Shown: piece after piece, positions 23,680-31,938 of the stretch
How positions within the stretch are numbered: the first letter of the stretch is position 1
How the letters are laid out: each line of letters opens with the position of its first letter
Source of the DNA: Streptomyces scopuliridis RB72
GTDB taxonomy: Bacteria > Actinomycetota > Actinomycetes > Streptomycetales > Streptomycetaceae
Length of the DNA: 64,000 nt
Reading direction: 5' to 3'
Assembly: GCF_000718095.1 (NCBI RefSeq)
Contig: NZ_JOEI01000019.1
Location: 124,001-188,000 of the forward strand
The notes under the pieces: generated by a model
Seen by the model: only the letters and a program-made list of their open reading frames with translations
What the model was told of the DNA's origin: nothing
Database searches by the model: none
Made by a program: the position numbers and the translations under genes

Positions 23680-25353
23680 ATGTCTTGGGATCAGCAGGGC
23701 GGGGACAGAGGGAACGCCGGGCCCGGAGGGTTCGGCGGGACCGGAAGCGGAGCCGGGGGATTCGGTGGGCCCGGAAGCGGAGGCGGGGGGTTCGGCGGAG
23801 CCGGGGGATTCGTGGTGCCCCCGCCGCCCGCCCAGCCGCCGGCCGCACCGCCTCCGCCGCCCGGGCCCGCGGACCCGGCGCGGGCCGTCGCGGTGGCCCT
23901 GCTCAACCTCACCGGCCTCGGGCTCGGTTACGCCCTGATGCGTCGCCGGCTCGCGATGGCCGTGTGCCTGATCGTGACCGTCGTCCTGCTGGTGATCGCC
24001 CTGCCCGCCGAGCCGGACGGCGTCTCCGGTGGCGTACTCACCGCGTACCTTGTCTTCCTCGCCCTCGCCGCAGGTCACGGCGCGGTCCGCGGGCTGCGTA
24101 CCCCGCTGGCCTGGCCGCCGCGGTCACCCGTCGCCGTCCTGCTCGGTCTCGTACTCCTCGCCGCGCCGGTCGGCGGAGTCGTCCTCTACGACGGGGCGCG
24201 CGAGGAGGCCACGCAGCAGATGCTCCTCGACCGCCTCGACCAGGCCGACCGGCTCGTACGGACCGCCACGAGCAAGCCGTTCACGACGGCCGAGCCGGAC
24301 TACACCAAGGCGCTGGGCGTCTACCGCGACCTGAGCAGGGACCACGCGGACTCCCGGGCCGCCAAGCGCGTTCCCGACCGGCTGAACACGTACTACAAGA
24401 CGGTCGGCGCTCCGTACGACGAGCGGAAGTACTGCGAGGCGATCGCGCCGCTGAACTATCTGCGGTCGGTGCCGGACACCATGGGCGAGAAGGAGCTCGG
24501 TGCGCTGGTCGGCTGGCCCGACGACCGGCTCGCCACCTCGCTCTACGAGTGCGGGCTGCCCGGTCTCGGCAGCGCGACGGGCGGCGCGGAGACCGGCGGT
24601 CATCTCTATGAGCTGCTGACCACCTTCCCCCACTCCGCGCAGGCAGCGCGGGTCGAACCGGCCGTCAGTTCCGCGATCGACAAGGTCGCCAAGGACCTCA
24701 AGGGCGGCGAGCCGTGCGCCGCCAACGAGACGATGCGCAACCTCGCCGAGCAGGCGAAGGCCCTGCCGGGCGACGCGGCGGGCCTGTCCGCCGCCCTGGA
24801 CGAGGACGCGGGGAAGGCGCGGAAGCACGTCCAGTCCGGTACGTACGCGTGCGGCGTCGACCAGTACAAGGACGGCAAGTTCGACGAGGCGCAGGACACG
24901 ATGAACGACTTCACCGGCACGTACAAGAACGACAAGAACCGGGCGCGCGCCAAGAAGATCGCTATAGCCGCGGAGATAGCCCAGGACGAGCCCGCCGCGG
25001 GTAAGCGTCTGCCCACGATGGCCTCAGGCGGCGGCATCACCGTCACCATCAGCAACGACAGCCCCGAAGCGGTCGAGATCCTCTACACGGGCCCGGTCAC
25101 CGGCAGCGTCAAACTCAAGGCGTGCGACGGGTGCAAGAGGTACCAGAGCTCCGTGGCGGCGTCGGCCGGCGCCTGTCAGGGCGGCAAGAACTACCCCAGC
25201 AAGACGATCAGCCTGCCCGCCGGCACGACCTACTTCCTGCACAAGTCCACGGGCGGTTCCGCCTCGACCGGTACGGACACGACCAAGATCGAACCGGGCT
25301 ACACGTACACGGAGTGCGCGTACGTGGTCGAGGGCCTCGGCACAGGCTTCTAG
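23680..25353 (+). CDS. Large membrane protein of unknown function
   Basis: A 557-residue protein. Residues 1-65 are low-complexity Gly/Phe then Pro-rich and cytosolic. Hydrophobic helices follow: AVAVALLNLTGLGLGYAL, MAVCLIVTVVLLVIALPA, VLTAYLVFLALAAGHGAV and VAVLLGLVLLAAPVGGVVLY. The remaining 370 residues are hydrophilic and helical, with spaced Cys (CEAIAPLNYL, YECGLPG, EPCAAN, YACGVDQYKDGKFDEAQ) and TPR-like spacing, ending in a beta-rich part with CDGCKRY. It may be an envelope assembly or sensing protein; no family is recognised. ATG at 23680 after GGGGGGC; TAGAAT at 23629 could be its -10 box. A strong terminator follows. Confidence 0.75.
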   Translation: MSWDQQGGDRGNAGPGGFGGTGSGAGGFGGPGSGGGGFGGAGGFVVPPPPAQPPAAPPPPPGPADPARAVAVALLNLTGLGLGYALMRRRLAMAVCLIVTVVLLVIALPAEPDGVSGGVLTAYLVFLALAAGHGAVRGLRTPLAWPPRSPVAVLLGLVLLAAPVGGVVLYDGAREEATQQMLLDRLDQADRLVRTATSKPFTTAEPDYTKALGVYRDLSRDHADSRAAKRVPDRLNTYYKTVGAPYDERKYCEAIAPLNYLRSVPDTMGEKELGALVGWPDDRLATSLYECGLPGLGSATGGAETGGHLYELLTTFPHSAQAARVEPAVSSAIDKVAKDLKGGEPCAANETMRNLAEQAKALPGDAAGLSAALDEDAGKARKHVQSGTYACGVDQYKDGKFDEAQDTMNDFTGTYKNDKNRARAKKIAIAAEIAQDEPAAGKRLPTMASGGGITVTISNDSPEAVEILYTGPVTGSVKLKACDGCKRYQSSVAASAGACQGGKNYPSKTISLPAGTTYFLHKSTGGSASTGTDTTKIEPGYTYTECAYVVEGLGTGF

Positions 25354-25390
25354 GGCCTTCAGGACTTCCAGGGTTTCCAGGAGGTACGGG

Positions 25391-25423
25391 GAAGTCCCGC
25401 CCGCCCCCGGTGGGCGGGACTTC
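25391..25423. terminator. Strong 12-bp hairpin
   Basis: GAAGTCCCGCCC at 25391-25402 pairs perfectly with GGGCGGGACTTC at 25412-25423. It separates the membrane-protein gene from the metal-ATPase promoter. Confidence 0.75.
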
Positions 25424-25446
25424 GCGGTCCTGACCTCTCAGCAATA

Positions 25447-25464
25447 AATGAAGAGGTGTTCATT
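25447..25464. promoter_or_regulatory. ArsR/SmtB-type metal operator
   Basis: AATGAAGAGGTGTTCATT has perfect AATGAA/TTCATT arms around six bases, matching the TGAA-N6-TTCA core bound by zinc, cobalt, nickel or cadmium sensors of the ArsR/SmtB family. TATGAT at 25473-25478 just downstream is a likely -10 box, so bound repressor would block transcription of the P1B ATPase. No such repressor gene is adjacent. Confidence 0.72.
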
Positions 25465-25522
25465 CGTTCCTGTATGATGGACGGGTCGCTCGGTGCCGTC
25501 CGCCGTGGAGGAACCCACCCAC

Positions 25523-27589
25523 ATGTCTTTCACCCTCAACGATCGCCCGGCCCGGGTGACAGCCACGCGAGAGGCCGCCGCTCCCCGGCGTCGTACGCGC
25601 GTGTTCGCGCTGCCCGAGGCCCGCTGGGCCGCCGCGGCGCTGGTCCTCTTCCTGATCGCGCTGCCCCTGCAACTGACCGGCGCCCCGGCGTGGGCCTGGG
25701 GACCGCTCTACGCGCTCGCCTATGTGACCGGCGGATGGGAGCCCGCCTGGGCGGGGCTCCAGGCGCTGCGGGAGAAGACCCTCGATGTCGATCTGCTGAT
25801 GATCGTCGCGGCGATCGGCGCGGCCTCGATCGGCCAGGTGATGGACGGCGCGCTGCTGATCGTCATCTTCGCCACGTCCGGCGCGCTGGAGGCCCTGGCC
25901 ACCGCCCGCACCGCGGACTCCGTGCGCGGCCTGCTCGATCTCGCGCCCACGACCGCGACCCGGCTGCTGGACGACGGCGGGGAGGAGACCGTCGCCACGG
26001 AGGACCTCATGGTCGGCGACACCATCCTGATCCGCCCCGGCGAGCGGGTCGGCGCCGACGGCCGCGTACTGGACGGCGCCAGTGAGGTGGACCAGGCGAC
26101 CATCACCGGTGAACCGCTGCCCGTGCCCAAGGAGTCCGGGGACGAGATGTTCGCCGGGACCCTCAACGGCACCGGCTCGCTGCGGGTGAAGGTCGAGCGC
26201 GACGCGTCCGACTCGGTGATCGCCCGCATCGTGGCGATGGTCCAGGAAGCCTCCGAGACCAAGGCGCCGACCCAGTTGTTCATCGAGAAGGTCGAGCAGC
26301 GGTACTCCGTCGGTATCGTCCTCGCCACCCTCGCGGTCTTCGGCGTTCCGCTGGCCTTCGGCGCGAGCCTGACCGACGCGCTCCTGCGGGCGATGACCTT
26401 CATGATCGTGGCGTCTCCATGCGCCGTGGTGCTGGCCACGATGCCACCGCTGCTGTCCGCCATCGCCAACGCGGGACGCCATGGCGTTCTGGTCAAGTCC
26501 GCCGTGGTCATGGAACGGCTCGGCCAGATCGACGCCGTCGCCCTGGACAAGACGGGCACGCTCACCGAAGGCACCCCGCGTGTCACCGACGTCCGTCCCT
26601 TGACCGGTGCCGGACCGACCGGACTGACCGGACTGACCGGACCGACGGGACTGACCGGACTGACCGGACTGACCGGGGCGACTGAACCGGCCGGACTGAC
26701 CGAGGACGGTGTGCTGAGCCTGGCGGCGGCCGCCGAGCATCCCAGCGAACACCCGCTCGCCCGCGCGATCGTCGCCGCCGCCCGTGAACGGGGCCTTGTC
26801 CTCCCGGACGTACGGGACTTCTCCTCCGCCCCCGGCGTCGGGGTCACCGCCGTCGTCGACGGCCGTACGGTCGCCGTCGGCGCGCCCGCGCGTCTCCTCG
26901 CGGACGCCGCCGAACCGGCCGTGGCCATGGCCGTGGGCGAGTTGGAGGACGGTGGCCGCACCGCGGTCCTCGTCCAGTGTGACGGGGTTCCCGTCGGGGT
27001 GCTGGGCATCGCGGACCGGCTGCGCCCCGACGCCGCCGCCACCGTCGCCGCCCTCACCACCCTGACCGGCACCGCCCCCGCGCTGCTGACCGGTGACAAC
27101 CCGCGAGCCGCCGCCCGCCTCGCCGCGGAGGCCGGGATCACCGATGTCCGCGCCGGGCTGCTCCCGCAGGACAAGGTCGCGGCCGTACGGGAGCGGGAGG
27201 CGGCCGGCCGTAAGGTGCTGGTGGTCGGCGACGGTGTCAACGACGCCCCCGCGCTGGCGGCCGCCCACACCGGACTCGCCATGGGCCGGGCGGGCTCCGA
27301 TCTCGCCCTGGAGACCGCCGACGCCGTCATCGTCCGCGATGAACTGGCCACCGTGCCGGCTGTCGTAGCGCTCTCCCGCGCCGCCCGCCGGCTGGTGGTG
27401 CAGAACCTCGTCATCGCCGGGGTGTTCATCTCCGGCCTGGTGATCTGGGACCTCGTCGGCCATCTGCCGCTGCCGCTCGGTGTCCTGGGGCATGAGGGCT
27501 CGACCGTTATCGTGGGCCTCAACGGTCTGCGTCTGCTTCGCGACGCGGCCTGGCGCCGCGCCGCCACATCCGCCGGGGAGGACCGATGA
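25523..27589 (+). CDS. P1B-type heavy-metal efflux ATPase
   Basis: A 688-residue membrane pump. It has the metal-site motif S298-P-C300 in the sixth helix, the actuator loop ITGEPLPV, the phosphorylation site DKTGTLTEG (Asp342), and the hinge LVVGDGVNDAPALAAAHTG. SPC without an N-terminal heavy-metal domain, plus the downstream helix LVIAGVFISGLVIWDLVGHLPLPLGVLGHEGST, fits the Zn2+/Cd2+/Pb2+ or Co2+ branch. A run of seven Gly-Leu/Pro-Thr triplets at residues 364-384 is inserted soon after the phosphorylation motif. ATG at 25523 after GTGGAGGA. It overlaps the next gene by ATGA and is probably controlled by the metal operator at 25447. Confidence 0.93.
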   Translation: MSFTLNDRPARVTATREAAAPRRRTRVFALPEARWAAAALVLFLIALPLQLTGAPAWAWGPLYALAYVTGGWEPAWAGLQALREKTLDVDLLMIVAAIGAASIGQVMDGALLIVIFATSGALEALATARTADSVRGLLDLAPTTATRLLDDGGEETVATEDLMVGDTILIRPGERVGADGRVLDGASEVDQATITGEPLPVPKESGDEMFAGTLNGTGSLRVKVERDASDSVIARIVAMVQEASETKAPTQLFIEKVEQRYSVGIVLATLAVFGVPLAFGASLTDALLRAMTFMIVASPCAVVLATMPPLLSAIANAGRHGVLVKSAVVMERLGQIDAVALDKTGTLTEGTPRVTDVRPLTGAGPTGLTGLTGPTGLTGLTGLTGATEPAGLTEDGVLSLAAAAEHPSEHPLARAIVAAARERGLVLPDVRDFSSAPGVGVTAVVDGRTVAVGAPARLLADAAEPAVAMAVGELEDGGRTAVLVQCDGVPVGVLGIADRLRPDAAATVAALTTLTGTAPALLTGDNPRAAARLAAEAGITDVRAGLLPQDKVAAVREREAAGRKVLVVGDGVNDAPALAAAHTGLAMGRAGSDLALETADAVIVRDELATVPAVVALSRAARRLVVQNLVIAGVFISGLVIWDLVGHLPLPLGVLGHEGSTVIVGLNGLRLLRDAAWRRAATSAGEDR
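26612..26674 (+). repeat. 9-base tandem repeat, 7 copies, coding
   Basis: Seven consecutive units of GGACTGACC or the variant GGACCGAC(C/G) run in frame and encode (G-L/P-T)7 inside the P-type ATPase. Near-identical units imply recent slippage. Expansion or contraction changes the loop by multiples of three residues. Confidence 0.92.
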
Positions 27590-27990
27590 GCCGCCGTAGC
27601 CGCGAGGCCGCCACCCCGCCGGGGGCGGCCCGTCCCACGGTGACCGTCTGCCGGGGCTGCTGCTGCGGCACCCCCAAAGTCCCGCGCCTGGACCACGCCG
27701 CTCAACTGACCGATCTGCGCGCGTCGTTGGCGAATGTGGCCTCCGTACGGCGTACCGACTGCCTGGACGCCTGCGAACACGCCAATGTCGTCGTCATCCA
27801 GCCCTCGGCCGAGGGACGCCGGGCCGGTGGCCGCCCGGTCTGGCTCGGCCTGGTCAACGACCCCGACGCCGCCGCGGACATCACCGCGTGGGTGAAGGAC
27901 GGCGGCCCCGGACTGGCCGACCCGCCCGAGATCCTCGATCTCTACACCTTCGCCCCTTCCCGCCGCGTCCGGCGGGAGTTTGAGGACTGA
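27586..27990 (+). CDS. Thioredoxin-like [2Fe-2S] ferredoxin-domain protein
   Basis: A 134-residue protein with VCRGCCCGTPK (Cys22, 25, 26, 27) and, after about 32 residues, TDCLDACEHANVVVI (Cys59, Cys63). This spacing and the CEHANVVV strand match the thioredoxin-fold [2Fe-2S] ferredoxin domain found in (2Fe-2S) ferredoxins and NuoE. Its ATG overlaps the ATPase stop (ATGA), so the two are translated together. A role as redox or metallochaperone partner of the pump, for example binding the exported metal through the Cys cluster, is plausible but not established. Confidence 0.82.
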   Translation: MSRRSREAATPPGAARPTVTVCRGCCCGTPKVPRLDHAAQLTDLRASLANVASVRRTDCLDACEHANVVVIQPSAEGRRAGGRPVWLGLVNDPDAAADITAWVKDGGPGLADPPEILDLYTFAPSRRVRREFED

Positions 27991-28081
27991 CCGTACGCTC
28001 ACCTCATCGGCGGTCCCGATTCCGGGGCATACCGGAACTCCGCTCCGAGGGCCGGTGGCAATGCCCCATGATGGGGCCGCC

Positions 28082-28842
28082 ATGTCGTGGACGAGCGATT
28101 CCCGCACCGCGCACCGGGTCAGCCCCAGGTCCTGCCGGCTGACCGGTGTGCCGGTGGCGGCTGCCCGCGCCGCGGTGTTCGCCACGACCAGTACGGCACT
28201 CGCGGTGACCGGACACCATGTGGCTTCGGAACATTCCGTGCCCTGGCCGAGTGTGTGGGCCGCGCTTGGGGTGCTCTTCGTCCTGACGGTGCCCGCCGTC
28301 CGCGGGCCGAGGCCCTGTCTGACACATAGCGCCGTCCGCCCGGAGGGCGGGGCTCGCGGCGTCTGGTGCACTACGTTCGCTGCGCTCTCTTCGTCTCGGC
28401 GCCTTGATTCCTCCTTCGGATGCCGAGCGGCGATCGCAAGGCGGAGGGTCTCCCCAGTACTGGACGGCTCTCGCGGGCGGAGAGCCACCCCGCCGCGGAT
28501 CCGCACGGGATGTCGGACCATGGCGTACCGCGCGACGGGCACGAGGCGTGGCATGCGGGCCACCACGGTGTGTCGATGACGGCGGCGCATATCGCGGCGG
28601 CCCTGCTGGTGGCGTGGTGTCTGCAACGGGCCGATGCCGCGTGCCGGTCCGTCGGAGAGCACCTCGGCGGTGTGCTCGCCGAGTTGTTCGTACGGCTGGT
28701 CCCGGCCGCGCCGTCACCGCCCGCGCCGCGCGTTCTGCGGCCCGTGGGTGCGCGGGCGCAGGCGCCTCCGCGCACCTCGCTGGTGCTGGCGCACGCGGTG
28801 GTGCGCCGAGGTCCCCCGCCGAGGTCTCTTTCCTCCCGCTGA
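28082..28842 (+). pseudogene. Broken copper-locus membrane protein gene
   Basis: The N-terminal half (ATG 28082 to about 28316) reads as a membrane protein with VAAARAAVFATTSTALAVTGHHVASEH and VWAALGVLFVLTVPAV, then loses its character in the same frame. The C-terminal half lies in another frame from about 28510 to 28842: MSDHGVPRDGHEAWHAGHHGVSMTAAHI, then AALLVAWCLQRADAACRSV. The two halves resemble the start and His-rich end of one Streptomyces membrane protein that normally precedes YcnI-type copper genes. About 190 bases of unrelated structured sequence replace the middle, which would normally hold further helices. The product should be non-functional. Confidence 0.6.
28317..28509. other. 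Structured segment interrupting the pseudogene
   Basis: This 193-base segment differs in style from its surroundings. It contains three potential hairpins: CCGCCC/GGGCGG around 28336-28350, CTCGGC/GCCGAG around 28395-28427 and GGCTCTC/GAGAGCC around 28466-28486. No terminal inverted repeats or target duplications are obvious, and no ORF of note is present. It may be a non-autonomous mobile remnant or the scar of a deletion. Confidence 0.4.
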
Positions 28843-28922
28843 CCTCGGGGCGCGCTTCGACGTGCCCGTAAGACCTCACCCTCTTGGGAGTTACGCATGT
28901 CCCGCACCACCGGCCGCGCACC

Positions 28923-29630
28923 GTGCGCCGCCTGTCCGCTGTGACCGTCCTCGCCCTGGCGGCCTCGGTCGCCCTCGCCGCTCCGGCGTCCGCGCATGTG
29001 GAAGTCGAGGCGGCGGGCGCCAGGGCGCTCGCGGAGAACGTCACCCTGGACTTCACCGCCGAGACGGAGTCCGACAAGGCGGGCATCACCGAGCTGGAGG
29101 TGATCCTGCCCGAGGGAATCACCCCGGCCGATGTCCGCTACAAGGAGGGGCCCGCGGGGTGGAAGTTCGCGGTCACGGACCGGGGCTTCACCGTGGGCGG
29201 GCCCGCGCTCGCCACCGGCAAGGACGTCGCGTACGCCGTGACCGTACGACAGCTTCCGGACGCCGAGTCCCTGGCCTTCAAGACCCTCCAGAGCTACGGC
29301 GACGGCCGCGTCGACCGGTGGATCGAGCTGGAGGAGCCGAAGGAGGGCGAGCACGGCAGCCCGGCGCCCACCCTCGCACTCAAGCCGGCGGCGCCCGGGG
29401 CCAAGCCGGTCAGTCCCACTCCGACCGCCGAGACCTCCTCGGCCGCACCGTCCAGCCCGGCGGCGAGCGAACCGGCGGACACGCCGTCGTCTGCCGAGAC
29501 CACCACGGCCGTCGCGGCGGACGACGGGGCGAGCCCCGTCCTGATCACCGCTCTCGTGGTGGCGGCGGTCGCGCTGATCGGCGGCGGGCTGTGGTGGTTC
29601 CGCCGCCGTGGCGGGGCGGACTCGGCCTGA
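28923..29630 (+). CDS. YcnI-type (DUF1775) copper protein
   Basis: A protein of about 235 residues: signal peptide (LSAVTVLALAASVALAAPASA), mature N-terminal His (HVEVEA) that in this family helps ligate copper, a beta-sandwich (ITELEVILPEGITPADV, GWKFAVTDRGF, WIELEEP), a Pro/Thr/Ser stalk and a C-terminal helix (LITALVVAAVALIGGGLWWF) with RRR anchor. The only ribosome binding site (GGGAG, 28886-28890) serves an ATG at 28897 that is one base out of frame and stops after 15 codons. The GTG at 28923 is the best in-frame start but has no ribosome site. A one-base deletion near the start, or a sequencing error, is likely. Confidence 0.8.
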   Translation: MRRLSAVTVLALAASVALAAPASAHVEVEAAGARALAENVTLDFTAETESDKAGITELEVILPEGITPADVRYKEGPAGWKFAVTDRGFTVGGPALATGKDVAYAVTVRQLPDAESLAFKTLQSYGDGRVDRWIELEEPKEGEHGSPAPTLALKPAAPGAKPVSPTPTAETSSAAPSSPAASEPADTPSSAETTTAVAADDGASPVLITALVVAAVALIGGGLWWFRRRGGADSA

Positions 29631-29757
29631 CCTGACGTGGCGACGCCGGTCCGCGCCGCGAAGGCCGGCCGCCCGTCCGGCGACACCGAGGTGGTGGGGG
29701 CGCGGGCCCGTCGGCGCCCCCACCGAGTCCGCTCTCCACGGGCCGCACGGACCCGTA

Positions 29758-29805
29758 ATTGGTCCATACCAAGCCCTTGACGCGCGCTTCGCTCACACCT
29801 TGAAT
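29758..29805 (+). promoter_or_regulatory. DasR-type site and promoter of the chitinase gene
   Basis: ATTGGTCCATACCAAG at 29758-29773 is a near-perfect dyad resembling the DasR responsive element (core TGGTCTAGACCA), which controls chitin and N-acetylglucosamine genes in Streptomyces. It abuts TTGACG at 29777-29782 and TTGAAT at 29800-29805, spaced 17 bases, a good vegetative promoter. Confidence 0.72.
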
Positions 29806-29864
29806 CAAGTAGTGAACTCCCTTGTCAGCTCCCCCACTTGTGTGCGTCTCGCGAAAGGTATGAC

Positions 29865-31025
29865 ATGGGCATGAGAATTCACTGGAGACGCGTGGTCGCC
29901 CGGCGGCGCGGCTCCATGGTCCGCAGGGCGGCGTACGCGGCCGTCGGTTCCCTCGTCGTGGGTCTGCTGAGCGTGCTCCCCGCGTCTCCCGCCGCCGCGG
30001 CCACCGGCCAGATCAGCGGGCTGGCGGGCAAGTGCGTCGATGTGGCCGGCGCTTCGAGTGCCAATGGCACCGCCGTGCAGTTGTACGACTGCAACGGCAC
30101 CGGCGCCCAGCAGTGGAACGTCAGCTCGGACGGCACCATCCGGGCTCTCGGCAAGTGTCTGGACGTCACCGGCAATTCGACCGCCGACGGGGCCGTGCTC
30201 CAGCTGTGGGACTGCACCGGCGGCGCCAATCAGCGGTGGGTCGTGACCGCCGCGCGGGACATCGTCAGCATCGCGGCCGACAAGTGCGTCGATGTCACCG
30301 GCAACAACTCGGCCAATGGCACCCGGCTGCAGATCTGGACCTGCACCGGCGCCGCGAACCAGAAGTGGTCGGCTCCGGCCACCGGCGGTGGCGACCCGAG
30401 TCCGGGCGGATTCGTGGTCTCCGAGGCCCAGTTCAACCAGATGTTCCCGGGCCGGAACCCCTTCTACACCTACAGCGGTCTGACCGCCGCGCTCAGCGCC
30501 TACCCCGCCTTCGCCAAGACCGGCGGTGACACCGTCCAGCGCCAGGAGGCCGCCGCCTTCCTCGCCAACGTCAACCACGAGACCGGCGGCCTGGTCCATG
30601 TCGTGGAGCAGAACACCGCCAACTACCCGCATTACTGCGACTGGGGCCAGCCCTACGGCTGCCCGGCGGGCCAGGCCGCGTACTACGGCCGCGGCCCGAT
30701 CCAGCTCAGCTGGAACTTCAACTACAAGGCGGCCGGTGACGCCCTCGGCATCGACCTGCTCAACAACCCCTGGCTCGTGCAGAACGACGCGGCCGTGGCC
30801 TGGAAGACCGCCCTCTGGTACTGGAACACCCAGTCCGGTCCCGGCACCATGACCCCGCACAACGCGATGGTCAACCAGCGCGGCTTCGGCGAGACGATCC
30901 GCAGCATCAACGGTTCCCTGGAGTGCGACGGCCGCAACCCCGCCCAGGTCCAGAGCCGGGTCGACGCCTACCAGCGCTTCGTCTCGATCCTCGGCACCAC
31001 GCCGGGCGCCAACCTCTACTGCTGA
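29865..31025 (+). CDS. Secreted GH19 chitinase with ricin-like lectin domain
   Basis: A 386-residue exported enzyme. The signal peptide ends near ASPAAAATG (about residue 45). Residues 45-165 form a ricin-B beta-trefoil with three repeats of the type GKCVDVAGASSANGTAVQLYDC ending in Q-x-W (AQQWNV, NQRWVV, NQKWSA). After a short linker, residues 180-386 are a GH19 catalytic domain: AFLANVNHETGGL holds the catalytic Glu, followed by YYGRGPIQLSWNFNY and INGSLECDGRNP. It hydrolyses chitin with inversion. The ATG at 29865 follows GAAAGG. It is expected to be induced by chitin sugars through the DasR-like site. Confidence 0.93.
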   Translation: MGMRIHWRRVVARRRGSMVRRAAYAAVGSLVVGLLSVLPASPAAAATGQISGLAGKCVDVAGASSANGTAVQLYDCNGTGAQQWNVSSDGTIRALGKCLDVTGNSTADGAVLQLWDCTGGANQRWVVTAARDIVSIAADKCVDVTGNNSANGTRLQIWTCTGAANQKWSAPATGGGDPSPGGFVVSEAQFNQMFPGRNPFYTYSGLTAALSAYPAFAKTGGDTVQRQEAAAFLANVNHETGGLVHVVEQNTANYPHYCDWGQPYGCPAGQAAYYGRGPIQLSWNFNYKAAGDALGIDLLNNPWLVQNDAAVAWKTALWYWNTQSGPGTMTPHNAMVNQRGFGETIRSINGSLECDGRNPAQVQSRVDAYQRFVSILGTTPGANLYC

Positions 31026-31043
31026 TCCCGCTGACCAGCGGGA
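31026..31043. terminator. Hairpin directly after the chitinase stop
   Basis: TCCCGCT at 31026-31032 pairs with AGCGGGA at 31037-31043 around a GACC loop, immediately after the TGA. Confidence 0.6.
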
Positions 31044-31149
31044 CAGGGTCCCGTAACCCGATGAAGACCTCGGGGGCTGTCCGGCCACGGGCCGGGCAGC
31101 TCCCGTCGCCGCGTCCGGATCGGGTCACGGAGAGCGGCGGAAGCGGTCT

Positions 31150-31938
31150 TCAGACCTTCACCATGACGGGTTCCTCCACCGGCACGGCCGCCTTGCGCAG
31201 CCGCCGGGTGGTGTGGACGATCAGCGCGGCGAGCACAGCGGCGAGGATGAGGGAGGCGCCCACAGTGCCGTACCCCAGGCCGCCCTTCGCGGTCGGCTTG
31301 CTGAAGAAGTCCCCGACCGTCGCGCCGAGAGGACGGGTCAGGATGAACGCCAGCCAGAACAGCAGGGTGTCGGAGATCCCCGTCCGGTACTTCGCCAGCA
31401 CGATGAGCGCCAGCGCGCCGGTCACCACCAGCGCCCCACCGGAGTAGCCGAGACCAGAGGAGTCGGCCAGGAAGTCCCCGAGCGAGGTGCCCAGCGTGTT
31501 GGAGATGAGGATCGCCGTCCAGTAGAGCAGCTCACCCCTGAACGTCGCGACGGCCTGCACATCGAACGAGTAGCCGCTGAGCCGCCACCCCACGAACACC
31601 ACGGCCAGCAACGAGATCAGCACCAGCGCGCCCTTGGCATAGCCGAGCCCCGCGGTGCGGTTCATGAAGTCCGACATGGTGGTGCCCGCGGTGCTGGTGG
31701 ACAGGATGACCGTCCAGTACAGCGCGGGGTGGAATGCGCGCACCTTCAGCTGGACGACCAGGCTGACCAGGAACAGCCCGACCAGGATCGCCGAGCTGAC
31801 GAGATAGCCCACGTTCATGGTCTGCGCCAGCAGATCGCCGGCCGTCTCACCGAGCGTGGTGGCCGCGATCTTCATGATCCAGAAGATGAGGGTCACCTGG
31901 GGAAGCTTGTTCATCGTCTTCAGCGAGCTGTGCGTCAT
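31150..31938 (-). CDS. COG4705-type repeat membrane protein
   Basis: A 262-residue integral membrane protein with about eight helices. It is built from four internal repeats, each with a conserved turn before a helix (TTLGETAGDLLAQ, TSTAGTTMSDFMN, NTLGTSLGDFLAD, RPLGATVGDFFSK) followed by an LGY or VGY segment. The conserved Asp/Thr residues inside membrane-facing turns suggest ion or small-solute binding. The family is uncharacterised. The ATG at 31938 was preferred to a longer frame with a Pro-rich leader. It stands alone. Confidence 0.8.
   Translation of the reverse strand: MTHSSLKTMNKLPQVTLIFWIMKIAATTLGETAGDLLAQTMNVGYLVSSAILVGLFLVSLVVQLKVRAFHPALYWTVILSTSTAGTTMSDFMNRTAGLGYAKGALVLISLLAVVFVGWRLSGYSFDVQAVATFRGELLYWTAILISNTLGTSLGDFLADSSGLGYSGGALVVTGALALIVLAKYRTGISDTLLFWLAFILTRPLGATVGDFFSKPTAKGGLGYGTVGASLILAAVLAALIVHTTRRLRKAAVPVEEPVMVKV

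Noticed and set aside
28317..28509. Insertion sequence in the broken membrane gene
   Set aside because: No transposase, terminal inverted repeats or target duplication, so it is reported only as a structured segment of unknown origin.
25460..28662. Very long minus-strand ORFs (677 and 980 codons) opposite the P-type ATPase
   Set aside because: They are antisense shadows of a high-GC gene with clear ATPase motifs and have repetitive, low-meaning composition.
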